This document shows, piece after piece, positions 22,281 through 34,521 of a stretch of DNA of 64,000 nt; the first letter of the stretch is position 1, and every line of letters starts with the position of its first letter. This stretch comes from Adiantum capillus-veneris (Eukaryota; Streptophyta; Polypodiopsida; Polypodiales; Pteridaceae): positions 176,815,740 through 176,879,739 of the forward strand of contig CM043944.1 in the NCBI GenBank assembly GCA_014529385.2, in the 5' to 3' direction. The position numbers and the translations under genes were made by a program. Below the pieces are notes generated by a model. It was not told where the DNA came from. It did not search any database and worked only from the letters and a program-made list of their open reading frames with translations.

Positions 22281-22344
<64 letters not shown>

Positions 22345-22358
22345 CACACTTATAACAG

Positions 22359-23607
22359 TGTCAGCATGCAAACAAGAAGGAAAATGAGAACCCCTATAGC
22401 TTTGCACACACCACACCATCGGAAAGAAACACCACAAAGCTGCGGAAAACACCTATGCCGAACACCTGTAGAGTCGGGTGGAAAACAGCCCTAACCCAAA
22501 TCATGATTAAAATTGATGAAAACGAAGACCATAAATATAAATCTCATGTTTTATAGACCTCCGTAGAGTATCCATATGCTTAATTCCAACTCGTCTGGGA
22601 GAGAGTTATAAGCTTTTGAAGATGGGGTCTCTCTCGAAAGCTCCAAAAAAGCTAGTCTCTGTTAAGAAAAAGGGTGTGTAGGGAATTGTAGCTATTAAAA
22701 GGGGATATTTTTTGCTCTTATCCCAAGGTATTTTCTCTCTCTTCTTAGATGACATGGTTCCCTCCTTGGGCACCTTTTAATTGGTCCAATTTTGGCCTTT
22801 TTTCGGTCAAAAATGAGCTGTCGGCCACTTTTTGACCAAGGCAAGTGGGGAAAGGGGATGTCCAGTGGACCAAAAAAGTGTCCAGGCACCTGCAAAGCTG
22901 GTGTGGACTGAAAATGGTGCCCCCTCTCTCCCGCAAAGTCCATGAGCCCTCACAAGCAAGGCCAAGAAGCTCCATTAGCTCCTTTGATACACCCATGGGG
23001 GGTACCCACTCCCTCTCTTATACCCTCCAATTTCCACTTTCTCCCCCCCATGTGGGATTACTCCATTTCCACTTGGCACCATCCTCCCACCTTCCCAACT
23101 TCTCAAAAATTTCCAGCTTCTCCCAAAGCATGAGGGGACTTCTCGGACAATTTTCCCCGAGGCATACCTTACTGCTTCAGTCACCGAATGACGCACCGTA
23201 ACACACGGCTCGAAGCCCATCACCTCGGCTATCTCCAGAAATATAAAACTTTAGCATTTCTAATCTTAGAATCCCAAGTTGGCCTATTTTCCCTTCTCGC
23301 ATGCACCCGCAATCACCTTCTAAGTTGAGACCGCCCGCTTCGGATACTCATAATTCATGACGTACAAGTCCGATTCACAAGCTATTAAGCACGACTGAAA
23401 ACCCTTACTAAAAACCATATTTTGGAGACTCGAAAAACCCAAAACATCAGCATTCAAGCTTGACCAAAACCAAGCCTTTGTACAGTGTTTTTTATACAGA
23501 CACTTTCAAAGTTGGAAGCACTATGTACATGTATATACATGGGGGTGGTCAGCAAGTTTTTTTGGCATTGTTTATGGCCTTTGTACTCATCCAGAAAATG
23601 CCTGACG
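22359..23607 (-). repeat. Element A 3' LTR (left copy)
   Basis: It begins TGTCAGCATGC and ends CCTGACG; the right copy ends CTGACA, giving TGTCAG/CTGACA inverted termini with the last base mutated here. Length is 1249 bp. It contains a 77-bp segment (23,089-23,165) absent from the right copy. Confidence 0.92.
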
Positions 23608-23617
23608 TAACTTGTCA

Positions 23618-23630
23618 ACCCCCCCTAGCC
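23618..23630 (-). other. Element A polypurine tract
   Basis: On the minus strand GGCTAGGGGGGGT lies about 11 bases before the 3' LTR, the place where plus-strand DNA synthesis primes. Element E has a matching block (GGCTAGGGGATG) near its LTR. The short gap to the LTR is slightly unusual. Confidence 0.6.
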
Positions 23631-23942
23631 TGCTTGATTATTCATGACAAGCAGACGTCCCTAGGGTGAACAATTGCTGCAGCGCATCCCCAGAAACCTC
23701 ATCCACCTTTTGTGGCACATTCACACTTTTTGTTTCCATTGATAGCATCTCATCTGTCACAATAGTCATCAACCGTGCTAAATAATTTTTAAGTCTATAA
23801 CCATTAACACGATAGCCATGTAGTGTACCATCTAAGTCAGCCAGCTGAAATGTCCCATTATCAAACTTGTTTACAACAGTAAAAGGACCCTCCCACTTAT
23901 CTGAAACTTCTTTTGGAAAGTGTGGTCCAATTTACTATTGTA

Positions 23943-25170
23943 TCACAAAACAAGATCTCTTTTCTCAATTCCCTTATCTTTCATGCATTCATTAGCTCTT
24001 TTGTGGGCCTTTTTATATGTTTCTTGATAGTAATCCAAGGCCAAAAGCCTGTCTAACTGCAAACATTGTAAATCCAATAACCTTTGTTTCCAAGCATCTT
24101 GTTGCTCTTCATCTTGCAATGACAAAAACTTGAGTGCGGGGATTTCCACCTCAATAGGCATCAAGGCTTCTTTGCCATAAACCAAGTGATATGGTGAGAA
24201 TCCCGTGCTAGTTTTGATTGCCGTTCTATATGCCCATAACGCACAAGGCAACTCTGAGTCCCAACTCTGAGTCCCAAGTTTTGGCATGTGTTAAATTCAT
24301 TTTTGATAGAATCTTCACCAATTCTCCATTAAACCTCTCATTAAGTCCATTGCATTGCGGATAATAAGGGGTGCTGTATTTATGCTCTATGCCAAGCTTC
24401 TTGCATAAGAAATCAAACATTTTACCTCTAAACCCTGGCCCTCTGTTAGATAGTAACTCCAATGGCACCCCGAACTTGCAGCATATGTGCTCGTAAACGA
24501 ATTTTCCCATCTCCTTGCTGGTAATTTGTTTGGCATCCTTGGCCTCTGCCCAACGTGATAAATAATTCACCGCTGTCAAAATATACACATTCCTCTTACT
24601 TGTAGTGGGTAATGGCCCAATAGCAACGAGGTCCCGTTTTTCAAACACCTCATTAGCCAGGATTGTCTTCCGAAGCTCGGGTTTAAGAACCCTTTTTTCC
24701 ATCTTTTGACAAGCCAAGAAAGATTTACACCAGTGATTGACATCCCGTTGAATACTAGGCCAAACATAGCCTTCTTGCAAGATCTTATGAAGCATAATCT
24801 TCATAGCAAAATGACCTCCGCAAGACCCTTCATGGTTTTGTTCTAAAATTTTGTAAATCTCCTCCTTCCAAGGCACATGACGCAACACTAGATCACTTCC
24901 TTTCATGTAAAGCATATCACCAATTATTTTGTACTTCCTTGCTCTTCTCATAAAAGCATACTTTTTAGATGAAGGCAAATCTTTAGGCAAGAGACCGGTC
25001 AATAAGAAATCCACCTCTTTTGACAACAACTCTCTTCCATGATACAAAGGGGCATCTGCTTTCAACACAAACACACAAGTAATCATTTCTTGTGCGGCCT
25101 CATGCGCTTCTTCATTTTGAGTCCTTTCGACATGCTGCAAGCTCCATGCCTCAAACTTTTTGAGTAGCGA
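23943..25170 (-). pseudogene. Element A integrase
   Basis: An HHCC zinc-binding region (GGHFAMKIMLHKILQEGYVW, then CKSFLACQKM) precedes a DDE core. The core reads LTAVNYLSRWAEAKD and LLSNRGPGF where active copies have VDY and SDRGPGF, so both catalytic Asp have become Asn (AAT and AAC, one G-to-A each). The Glu region NERFNGELVKIL is kept. A 13-bp tandem duplication (24,249-24,274, unit CAACTCTGAGTCC) shifts the frame, after which WDSELPCALWAYRTAIKTST and LVYGKEALMPIEVE follow in a new frame. Integrase joins the cDNA to host DNA; this copy cannot be active. Confidence 0.9.
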
Positions 25171-25629
25171 TTTCACTTTGAAGCATATATTCTTCAGTCT
25201 AGGATTCTTATTCTTCCATACTCCCAACACCTGCTTTACCACTAACAATGCATCACCTTTGATTTGCAAGCGTTTGATTCCCAATTGTAGACAAATGTGT
25301 AACCCGCCTTCAAGAGCCATATACTCTGCTTCATTATTACTCTTTGCATTGAGTTTTAACCCTTGCTTCCTCACAAGATTTCCCTGCGCATCATAAATAA
25401 CAACCCCACCAGAAGTAGCACCATGACTTCTTTGATAAGAGCCATCAAAATGTAGCAGTGAAGCATTTGATATAGCAGGGGTTTCTACTTTTTTCCTTTG
25501 GACCACCTCCTCTTTAACCAAAACAGGAGTCTCTTTATAAGTGAGTAAGTCTGCCAAAGTAGCCCGAGTACTCTCTTCCACTAGGAAAGTGAATTGAAAC
25601 TCTTGCAGCTCAAAAACCCACTTCATCAC
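25171..25629 (-). pseudogene. Element A second (archaeal-type) RNase H
   Basis: In the same long frame as integrase. LLHFDGSYQRSHGATSGGV, NNEAEYMALEGGLHICLQLG and IKGDALLVVKQVLG carry the D-E-D series of an archaeal-type RNase H, as in plant Tat elements. The enzyme removes the RNA strand during reverse transcription. This part has no stop. Confidence 0.88.
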
Positions 25630-26398
25630 TGTCTTTTATATATTTGAGTTATTGAACAATTGAGGAAGCAATGAAAAACTTGTGAGAAAGGTGAATGGTT
25701 TCTGTAACAAGTAATTTCTAAACCGTCTACACGCATAGACCATGCTAATCATCACCAATTCAACCTCTGAGTACTCTCTTTCATGAGGATTTCTCACCCT
25801 GCTAGCATAATAAGCAGGCTTCATATACTGAGACTCTTTCCCTCTTTGCACAACATAGCCCCAATAGCATCTTCTCCAACTGACGGGTTAACATAGAACT
25901 CCTTCTCCCAATCAGGGGCTTGCATAACAAGTAAGGTGCTCAATACTTCTTTAACTTTGTCAAAAACATCCTCACAGTCACGTGTGCACTCCAAAGGATC
26001 ATTTTTTACCACTTGCTGCAAAGGATACAACAGCTATGATGCCAAAGGTATGAAACAAGATAGATATTTGACCTTTTGAATGAAAGTAGCCAATTGTCTT
26101 GTATACTTTGGGGATGACAGCAATATCAAAGCTTCTACTTTCCCTAGATCTTCTTCAATTCCATTTTCAGAGATCATATGCCCAAGAAGCTTCACCCTTG
26201 GCTGTGCCAAATGACATTTTTTAGGGTTTAACTGACCCCCGCATTCATCATACCTTGCAAAAGTCATCTCAAGCTTTTGAACGTGCTCCTTGCGTGAGCT
26301 CTACACACAAAAATCATCTATGAACCCTTTGACAAACTTCCCAAGGAATGGAGTAAGAAACCAATCTACCTTTCTCTCAAAAGCCCCAGGCCCATTTG
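25630..26398 (-). pseudogene. Element A RT palm/thumb and first RNase H
   Basis: Minus-strand frames give FVKGFIDDFCV (26,305-26,340; the catalytic double Asp is intact, followed by a TAG), HLAQPRVKLLGHMISENG, then EFYVNPSVGEDAIGAMLCKE and YASRVRNPHEREYSEVELVM. The first RNase H has Asn where the leading catalytic Asp would be (FYVN), which element E shares and which is usual for the redundant RNase H of Tat elements. Several frameshifts separate the pieces. Confidence 0.85.
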
Positions 26399-26719
26399 TC
26401 AACCCAAAGGGAAGGCAAAGAAAGTAAAAACAACCCCATGGAGTGATAAAAGTAGTCTTCTTCTGACCTTCAAGAGCAAGGAAGAATAACCATCACAGAT
26501 GCTATACCTTTCAACACCAGCCATTGTATCCAAGATTTGATCAATAAAAGGCAACGGGTAAGGATCTTTTTTGGTCACTGCATTTAACGGCTTATAATCA
26601 ACACAAACTCTCCAACGTCCATCCTTCTTGGGAGTGACAACTACAGGGCTGACCCACTCAGCATTATCTACTGCAACAATAAACCCTGCATTCAAAAGCT
26701 TATCTACTTCTTCTTTTAA
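26399..26719 (-). pseudogene. Element A reverse transcriptase, fingers/palm part
   Basis: LKEEVDKLLNAGFIVAVDNA, WVSPVVVTPKKDGRWRVCVD and YKPLNAVTKKDPYPLPFIDQ are standard Ty3/gypsy RT blocks. The frame starts exactly at the left end of the TTAA-flanked insertion; the missing upstream residues resume at 28,035 beyond it. Confidence 0.9.
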
Positions 26720-28030
26720 CACTAGAATAGTAACAGGACACTTTTATGTCCTTGGACACTTTTGTGTCCTGTTAAGTGACCATTTTGCTTGAATTATTTG
26801 AAGAGTATGAAAATGAATTTCTAGCTGCTATATATCCACAGAGTTGCCTTATGATTTGAAAAAAACTTAGCATTTTTTTTGGAGTATCGATCTCACCATT
26901 AACCTTACTCTTGCACAACATTTTTGAACTTAAACTATGTGAAAAACCGGGTCCTGTTTTTTGCTTTTTTTTCAATTTTCGGCAACTATACCACTCTAAA
27001 CTTCATGTTTGTGAGGTTTAGGTGGCTAGAGGTTAGGTCTTCATAGTTCTCAACATGTTTTGATGCTTGTAGGGAGAGCTAAGTGTTAAAATTGAAAGTT
27101 ATGACCAATTTACAAGAATTGCATAATCCTATTTTTTGGCCAAAATTAGCACTTTTATGATTTTTTTGGTGGCTTTCTTGATATCCAAATTCAACTTTGA
27201 CTGTGTAAGTGTAATGTATAACATAAATCTACTCTTCCTTGAGTTTTAGGGGACCCAATATGCTATATAGCATAGTATATGATGATGGTTGATTTTTTTG
27301 ATTGCTGAAGAATACGATACATTTTAGAGTAGCAAGTATAACTTTCTCGATATTGCTAGTTTCTTAGGCCAATTGTGTGTATTTTGTAGGTAGTAACCAT
27401 ATCTAATCATAGACTACAAACCTGGCTAGATATTGAGTAGTTTCTATGGGTTTCTAGAGGTCATAATGCTAAACCCAGTGTTTTCATGTTTGCTGTATTT
27501 ATTGTAAGAGATCCATTATCCATTTGACATTCTCCATGGCTACTTTTGAATCCAAAGGCCCAAAGGGAACTAAGAAAACATTTATATAGTATCTATATTG
27601 AGCGTGACTATAGAAACTTTGATGATAGGTCCGCAGAATGGCAAAAATGCAACTTTTTTGTACCTATTTTTTTTGCCCAATAAAAAATTAGTGAGGTAAA
27701 AGAAACCATATGTTTTGGTCACCAACCCATTGAAGTTGACGGGGCATTTTATCTCAGGTCCTACAAAAATCCCCACTCTTATTTATATGCAATCAACCGT
27801 AAGAAATTGTTGTTTTGGGCAAAATGCACTGGTCCATCAGCTTTGGAGGCTTGTAGTGACCAAGGGATAAGAAAAATTACAAGTTTCTCATTTTTTCTAT
27901 ATGTAGAAGTTATTGAACTATAAGCTCATGAAAGGATTTTTCAAAATGAGTGGATCTACTATGGTTTTCGAATTTTTTCCCAAAACCCTGAAAGGACACT
28001 TTTATGTCCTGTTAGGTTACCATTCTATTG
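26720..28030. mobile_element. piggyBac-like non-autonomous element, 1311 bp
   Basis: It splits the RT frame of element A. Both flanks carry TTAA (26,716-26,719 and 28,031-28,034), and removing one TTAA plus the insert restores RT reading (GCT TTA AAA GAA). Termini are CACTAGAATAGTAACAGGAC on the left and, read inward from the right, CAATAGAATGGTAAC, so they are imperfect terminal inverted repeats. TTAA duplication and a TAGAA-type terminus fit the piggyBac superfamily. Near both ends lie palindromes of the type AGGACActtttATGTCCT. No transposase frame exists inside (longest about 76 codons), so it depended on another copy. AT content is higher than in the host element. Confidence 0.82.
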
Positions 28031-28034
28031 TTAA

Positions 28035-28420
28035 AGCATTCATTTGCTCCTTACCCATTCTTCTTAGTTTTTTTCTCACTGGCTTTGCTCCTTCTATCAA
28101 CTCAATCTTCACTGGGTCCCTAACAAAACCCCTTATTTCTTGATATGATGTAATGAAAAGATTCAGAAACTTGTCCAGCATCTTCAGGTATTCTGCCCTT
28201 TCTTTTTGTGACAAATCTGTACTTAACATATTTTGAACAAGTCCTTTCTTCACTGATAGCTCCTGCTTGGGCTGCATTAACTCTTCAAGCTGCTCCAATC
28301 GCCTTGACGCATTTATATCCTCTGAAATTTGCAGCACTTCACCATCTTCTTTCTTCTCTTCATTTAGTAACAAAAATGACACTTCACCCTCGTCACTGGA
28401 ACTTGAAGTAGCACTACTAT
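28035..28420 (-). pseudogene. Element A RT N-terminal part
   Basis: Acidic linker, then FLNLFITSYQEIRGFVRDPV, GAKPVRKKLRRMGKEQMNAL, the region that leads into RT in Tat-like elements. It stops at the TTAA-flanked insertion. Its frame differs from the protease frame upstream (an indel lies between 28,383 and 28,420). Confidence 0.85.
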
Positions 28421-28993
28421 CTAATCCTTTGAACTTCCCTCACTCGTGATTTCAGATTCATCATCTCCAGACACCTCTTCTAATGCCAGAGGTTGTTTGG
28501 TAATCATATCAAACATCCTCTTCTCTCCCTTTTTGCTATACACAGTGATTGTTCCCTTGCCCCAATCTTGTACAGCACCAACAGCTCTTAACCAAGGTCG
28601 TCCCAGTATGAGAGGAAAAGCTCCCAAACCTGCCAGCATAACGTGAAAGTTCACCATGACTTTCACATTAAAAACCTCAATCTCCAAACCTTTGACTAGT
28701 CCCAAACACTTAACTTTGGCATGATTTGCTAGTCGAATCCTGAATCCAGAGCTTCCAGACATGACCAAGCCAAGTCTCTCGACACATGACTGTGTGATCA
28801 CACAAACTTGCGCACCTCCATCAATGTAGGCCTCTCCCATGCCCACACATTTGTGCCAAGCGTTCACCACAGGACAAATGCCAAGTAACTCTTCCAGGGA
28901 CAACACTCTGACATGACCACGCTTCGGCTCTTTTTCAATAGGATTCACTAACAACTTTCACTGCCTTTTAAATCTGGGTACCATGTTCATCAA
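28421..28993 (-). pseudogene. Element A protease
   Basis: AYIDGGAQVCVITQSCVERL and FPLILGRPWLRAVGAVQDWG mark a retropepsin, the protease that cuts the Gag-Pol precursor. The active-site triplet is D-G-G rather than D-S/T-G; element E has the same, so it is a lineage variant. It is in frame with gag, separated by a TAG (28,994) and a TGA (about 28,955). Confidence 0.88.
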
Positions 28994-30256
28994 CTATCCA
29001 AAAGTACAATTTAATTTCCTCCCAATCAGATCCTCCTTGAGACTATAAGCTGCCTGACCTTCTCCCAATGGAAAATCTGCCACTTCAAACTTCCTGCGAG
29101 GTCTCCTTTTCTTCTTGGTCTTTTCATCTTCACCCTCTTTCTCCTTCCCTTTCTTCTTGCTAGGGCCAACACCATTTGGTGTCCTTTCCCGCTTCCCCAA
29201 TGGCATCATATCTGCCTCTTTATTCTCCACTTGCACAATATCCACGTGACCACCTGATGTTGAAGCTTGATTCTCTTGTTCAGCACCATGATCCTCTGGT
29301 ATATACAAGGCATAATCATTAGACCTATCACAAACCTGCTGGGGAAGTGGGTACATATCACCTCCCATCCTCTTTGGCTTTGTACAATGAGTGCTGATAT
29401 GTCCCAGTTCACCACAACTATAACAAGTAGGGATAAACCTTCTTGGTGGATGAGGAGCACCTTGTCCACGACCCGCATTGGCATTAGGTTGAGCTTCATA
29501 TGGCTGGGCCACCCCTCTACCGCCGCCATGACCACGACCACCACCAAGGACATTGAGCCGTAACTCTTGCATCATGGTCATAATCTCCTGCATATTATGC
29601 TACAATTGCTCAGTGTCTACAGCCCTTCGCATAGGTTGAACTCCAGCCTCTACCTGGCTCTCCTCATTTTGGCCACCATTAACCTGTCCATGGACCACTC
29701 TCCCATACTCGTTTTGAGCTTTCCATTCTTTCCCCCTGGCAATTACAACTGCTTCTTTAAAAGTGGTAGGCCGCTTCAACTCAACTTTAAACTTCAAACT
29801 CTTCTTCAAGGTTGCCACAAAACGGTCCTTTTTAAACATGGCGGGAGGGGTTTCATTTCCCAATGCTCGGACCCATTTATCCCAAAGGCGGGTAAAATGC
29901 ATGACAAAATCATCCACACTTTGATTAGCCCTCTGAGTGTAGCCCAAAATCTCATGCCAAACTTCATCAGGTGCTTCGACATTCCTGTATTGTGCCAAAA
30001 ATGCCAGCTTCACATGATTATAGTCCAACACAATCCCTGGCGTTTGTGCCTGTGCCGCCTCTCCATAATTTTGTAGCCAAGCTTTTGCTTCATCCTGTAA
30101 AATGTATTGTAGCAGTCGTAATAGTATAGCCGGATCCTGTATGCCCTGAAGCAAGCAAGTAACTTCCAATTTCTCAATAAAAGAGTGTGCATTTTTACTA
30201 GTCAATCCACGAAACTTAGGAAACTTGTCCTCCATGTTTGATTGCCACACAAACAC
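28994..30256 (-). pseudogene. Element A gag
   Basis: The first 218 codons (from 30,256) include the capsid-type block LQDEAKAWLQNYGE and LDYNHVKLAFLAQYRNVE; after an amber stop (29,600-29,602) the same frame continues with a Gly/Arg-rich stretch and the zinc knuckle CYSCGELGHISTHC (CX2CX4HX4C), then a Lys-rich region. Gag forms the virus-like particle and the knuckle binds the RNA. Apart from the stop the frame is intact for about 420 codons. Confidence 0.9.
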
Positions 30257-30524
30257 TTACGTGTGACGTCGAAACTGCAAGGGATGTCGATGGATCGCTC
30301 CAGTACCTAATCCACCTCACACTGGGTAACCCGGCCCCCCACTGATCGGCTTCACAAAAACTCATGACCCTCACATAGGCTGCAATCCAAATTAAACGAC
30401 CGCCTCACTTGCTGTCCACAAATAGCACGTACATAGGCGGTTGTCCATAAGGACCCACATCCAATTTACATTTTCTGTCTGCATGGTAACGAATTTTGTA
30501 AAAATTAGAGCACACGAGGATTTC

Positions 30525-30542
30525 TCCTCAGTGGGGGCACCA
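30525..30542 (-). promoter_or_regulatory. Element A primer binding site
   Basis: On the minus strand, six bases after the 5' LTR, lies TGGTGCCCCCACTGAGGA. It begins TGG, as a site for a tRNA 3' end must, and lies where the PBS is expected. I cannot tell which tRNA it matches. Confidence 0.6.
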
Positions 30543-30548
30543 AAACAA

Positions 30549-31720
30549 TGTCAGCGTGCAAACAAGAAGGAAAATGAGAACCCCTATAGCCTTGCACACA
30601 CCACACCATCGGAAAGAAACACCACAAACCTGCGGAAAACACCTATGTCGAGCACCTATAGAGTCGGGTGGAAAACAGCCCTAACCCAAACCATGATTAA
30701 AATTGATGAAAACCAAGACCATAAACATGAATTTCATGTTGTGTAGACCTTTGTAGAGTATCCATATTCTTAATTCCGACACCAGACGAAAGAGTTACAA
30801 GCTTTCGAAGATGGGGTCTCTCTCAAAAGCTCCAAAAAAGCGAGTCTCTGTTAGGAAAAAGGGTGTGCAGGGAATTGCAGCTATTAAAAGGGGATTATTT
30901 TTGGCTCTTATCCCACGGGATTTTCTCTTTCTTCTTAGCCGACATGGTTCTCTCCTTGGGCACCTTTTAATTGGTCCAATTTTGGCCTTTTTTGGGTCAA
31001 AAATGAGATATCGGTCACTTTTTGACCAAGGCAAGTGGGGAAAGGGGATGTCCAGTGGACCAAAAAATTTGCCAGGTGCTTGGGCAGCTGGTGTGGACTC
31101 AAAATGGTGCCCCCTCTCTCCCCCAAAGTCCACGAGCCCTCGCAAGAAAGGCTAAGAAGCTCCATTAGCTCCTTTGATACGCCCATGGGGGGTACCCACT
31201 GCCCCCCTTATACCCTCCAATTTCCACTTTCTCCCCCCCATGTGGGATTACTCCATTGCCACTTGGCACCATCCTCCCACCTTACTGCTTCGGTCACCGA
31301 ATGACGCACCATAACATACGGCTCGAAGCCCATCACCTCGGATATCTCGAGAAATATAAAACTTCAGCATTTCTAATCTTAGACCCCCAAGTTGGCCTAT
31401 TTTCCCTTCTCGCATGCACCCGCAATCACCTTCTAAGTTGAGACCGCCCGCTTCGGATGCTCATAATTCATGACGTACAAGCCCGATTCACAAGTTGTTA
31501 AGAACGACTGAAAACCCTTATTAAAAACCATATTTTGGAGTCTCGAACAACCCAAAACATTAGCATTCAAGCTTGACCAAAACCAAGGCTTTGTACAGAG
31601 TTTTTTACACGGACACTTTCAAAGCTGGAAGCACTATGTGCATGTATATACATGGGGGTGGTCAGCAAGTTTTTTTGGCATTATTTATGGCCTTTGTACT
31701 CATCCAGAAAATGCCTGACA
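30549..31720 (-). repeat. Element A 5' LTR (right copy)
   Basis: TGTCAGCGTGC to ATGCCTGACA, 1172 bp. Near-identical to the left copy apart from scattered substitutions and a 77-bp deletion at the ACCTT corresponding to 23,089 and 23,166 of the left copy. Confidence 0.92.
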
Positions 31721-31839
31721 ACGGTTACTCCCAGCGGCGCCCCACGTGGTGATTAAAAAATAGAATCTAGTGTGCATGACACCGGACGTGTGATCATTTA
31801 ATGGGCCCCGATACTTTAGTACGTGACATATAAAAGGTA

Positions 31840-32707
<868 letters not shown>

Positions 32708-32870
32708 TTTCTATTTCCTTTTCACTAACGGCGTTGTCGTCCCGTGGCCCGTGCATGGTGGGAACGGAAGCTAAGCCCTACAATTTTATGTGTATACCTT
32801 AACTATGCATAAGTATATGCATTTTCTATTTAGCATGCAAAAAGCTAGTCGAAGTCTGATGTGTCACTCT

Positions 32871-34455
32871 TGTTGGGAATGGGCTTCGATCCCGGGCTTC
32901 TTTGTGAACGTCTTCTTGGAGCCATGATGAAATGAGCCTATAAAACTTACCTCCTATCTACTAGGCATCCTAGGTGGCATATGACATGTATAGCATGGCC
33001 AAAAGTGGCCTTAGACATAGTATACCCCATGAGGTGTCATTCTACACATAGTAGATGCACTTTGGAGTGATTATGGACCTAGAAAAATCCCTTAGAAAAG
33101 TGGTTACGAGTTTGTTTGATGTCATCCATGATGTATGCCAAGCTCTCTCTCAATTTTTTATAAAGCTACTCTTGGAGACTTATGGCGGCAAGGAGAAGAT
33201 ATTTGGAGAAAAATCTAGAAGAACCTCTAGATTTTTCTTGAAGAGAAAGATCTAGAAGAATCTCTAGATATTTCTTGAAGAGAAAGATCTAGAAACTTTG
33301 AAGATAATTTCAAGATTTTTTTGAAAAGGGAGACACTTGTCGTAAAAATCCCTTGGATATTTCTAAGCAAGTATCTTCTTCAAGAGGCAACCACCTATAA
33401 AAAGATCCTTTTGCTCCTCACTTGATCATCAAGCAAACCATCAAGCAACCAAGCGCTCAAGCAAGCCACTCTATCAAGCCATCACCCAACCTCCTAGCCA
33501 TCTCTGTTAGGAAAACTCTCCTCAATCTCAGCCCAACACATCTTGAGCTTGCTACTTCATGCCTCAAGCCTTCTATCTCCTCACTTGTTATATTCATACA
33601 CTCTATGTATCCTTCTTTCTTCAATAAAGACGCATTGTTGGTGGCTTGCAAACGGTGTTGGGGACTACTACGCATCATCTACTTCATCAAGTTGGCTACA
33701 ATATCACAAGTCTTAAGGTGTGCTTCACTTCTTTCGATTAAGCTTGTGTGGGTCTTTGTGTGTTGATTGTCTCTCTTATCTTTTCCTCCATTGTTTGGAC
33801 TGCTCTCTGAGCTTTCTTAGATGAATAACCCCGATGGTGTAACTTTTCAACCCTTTCATTTTGTGTAACATATTAGAATTAACGTTTGTATTAGCCGTAA
33901 AATCCACTTCCAACAGAGAATTGTGTTTCTCTTTCGGCCGGAAAGACTGCAAGAGATTCTTCTTTCTCCACATCCTCTTATTTTGCCACTACTAGACTAC
34001 TCTAATTCTTTCGATGTGCACATATTTATTCTCCTCTAGGGGTCGAGTCTTGCTTCCTTAATATTACTATGAACCAAGAAGACTTGTATACACAGCTCAT
34101 TCCTATTGCTAGGCAAAATATCTACATCTTTGTAAGCACTAAGTTACAGTTTCAAAGAACCATTCGCAGTCTATTTGGAGCACAATGACTTGCTATTATA
34201 AATGCATCAGTGAACCCTTTCATCCTACCTTTGATTAGAGACGATCAAAGCCTTGATGTTTTTATCTTTGTTTTGTTTTGAGGGTTTCATGTGTGCGTAT
34301 GTGTGTGTCTGCGTGTGAGATTCCAATGGGTACACACAATGTATTTGCTACAAACACTAAGCTTGCTTAAGTGAAAAGCTACACAGTCTCCCCACAAACC
34401 CTCACAGTTAGAGGCCCGGCGCCTTCCTGGCAAGACCGCCAACTCTTTGACACAC
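32871..34455 (+). mobile_element. Probable 5' LTR of retroelement F
   Basis: The segment has the parts of an LTR in order: a TATA box (TATAAAAA, 33,396-33,403), a poly(A) signal (AATAAA, 33,623-33,628), a PBS-like TGGTGAACCCGACGTGAA at 34,460, and a gag frame after it. In the U3 part a 37-bp unit is repeated 2.3 times (33,214-33,303). A possible start is TGTTGGGAATG at 32,871; the end lies just before 34,460. No second LTR was found, so borders are tentative. Confidence 0.45.
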
Positions 34456-34459
34456 TTGT

Positions 34460-34477
34460 TGGTGAACCCGACGTGAA
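34460..34477 (+). promoter_or_regulatory. PBS-like site of element F
   Basis: TGGTGAACCCGACGTGAA, starting with TGG and located between the LTR-like segment and the gag frame. The tRNA it would pair with was not identified. Confidence 0.45.
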
Positions 34478-34521
34478 GTTTGTCAGGGTGAGTTAGTGGG
34501 GATCTGTAAGCTACGTCGACA

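Larger units (their letters stand above)
21717..22340. repeat. Microsatellite cluster left of element A
   Basis: In order: (TC)n 21,717-21,748; (TC)n 21,779-21,798; GATA/GA tract 21,873-21,911; (CA)(GA)n 21,989-22,027; (GT)n in several blocks 22,042-22,090; (CA)n 22,121-22,144; (GA)n 22,170-22,208; (TC)n 22,281-22,340. Two small palindromic elements lie between the tracts (see separate entries). Open frames here are repeat translations only. Confidence 0.95.
22359..31720 (-). mobile_element. Element A: Tat-like Ty3/gypsy retrotransposon
   Basis: Two long direct repeats (22,359-23,607 and 30,549-31,720) enclose, on the minus strand, gag, protease, reverse transcriptase, a first degenerate RNase H, a second archaeal-type RNase H, and integrase. 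The double RNase H is typical of the plant Tat lineage. The element is dead: there are in-frame stops in gag, the RT is split by a 1.3-kb insertion, a 13-bp duplication shifts the integrase frame, and integrase catalytic residues are changed. No exact target duplication is visible (AACAG on the left, ACGGT on the right; AACGG if the last LTR base is counted out). It inserted into the microsatellite cluster, parts of which flank both sides. Confidence 0.93.

Noticed and set aside
28421-28993. D-G-G-A protease site as a novelty
   Set aside because: Present in both A and E, so a lineage variant rather than a striking mutation.
22354-31725. Target duplication for element A
   Set aside because: AACAG and ACGGT do not match; AACGG would match four of five only if the last LTR base is excluded, so not claimed.
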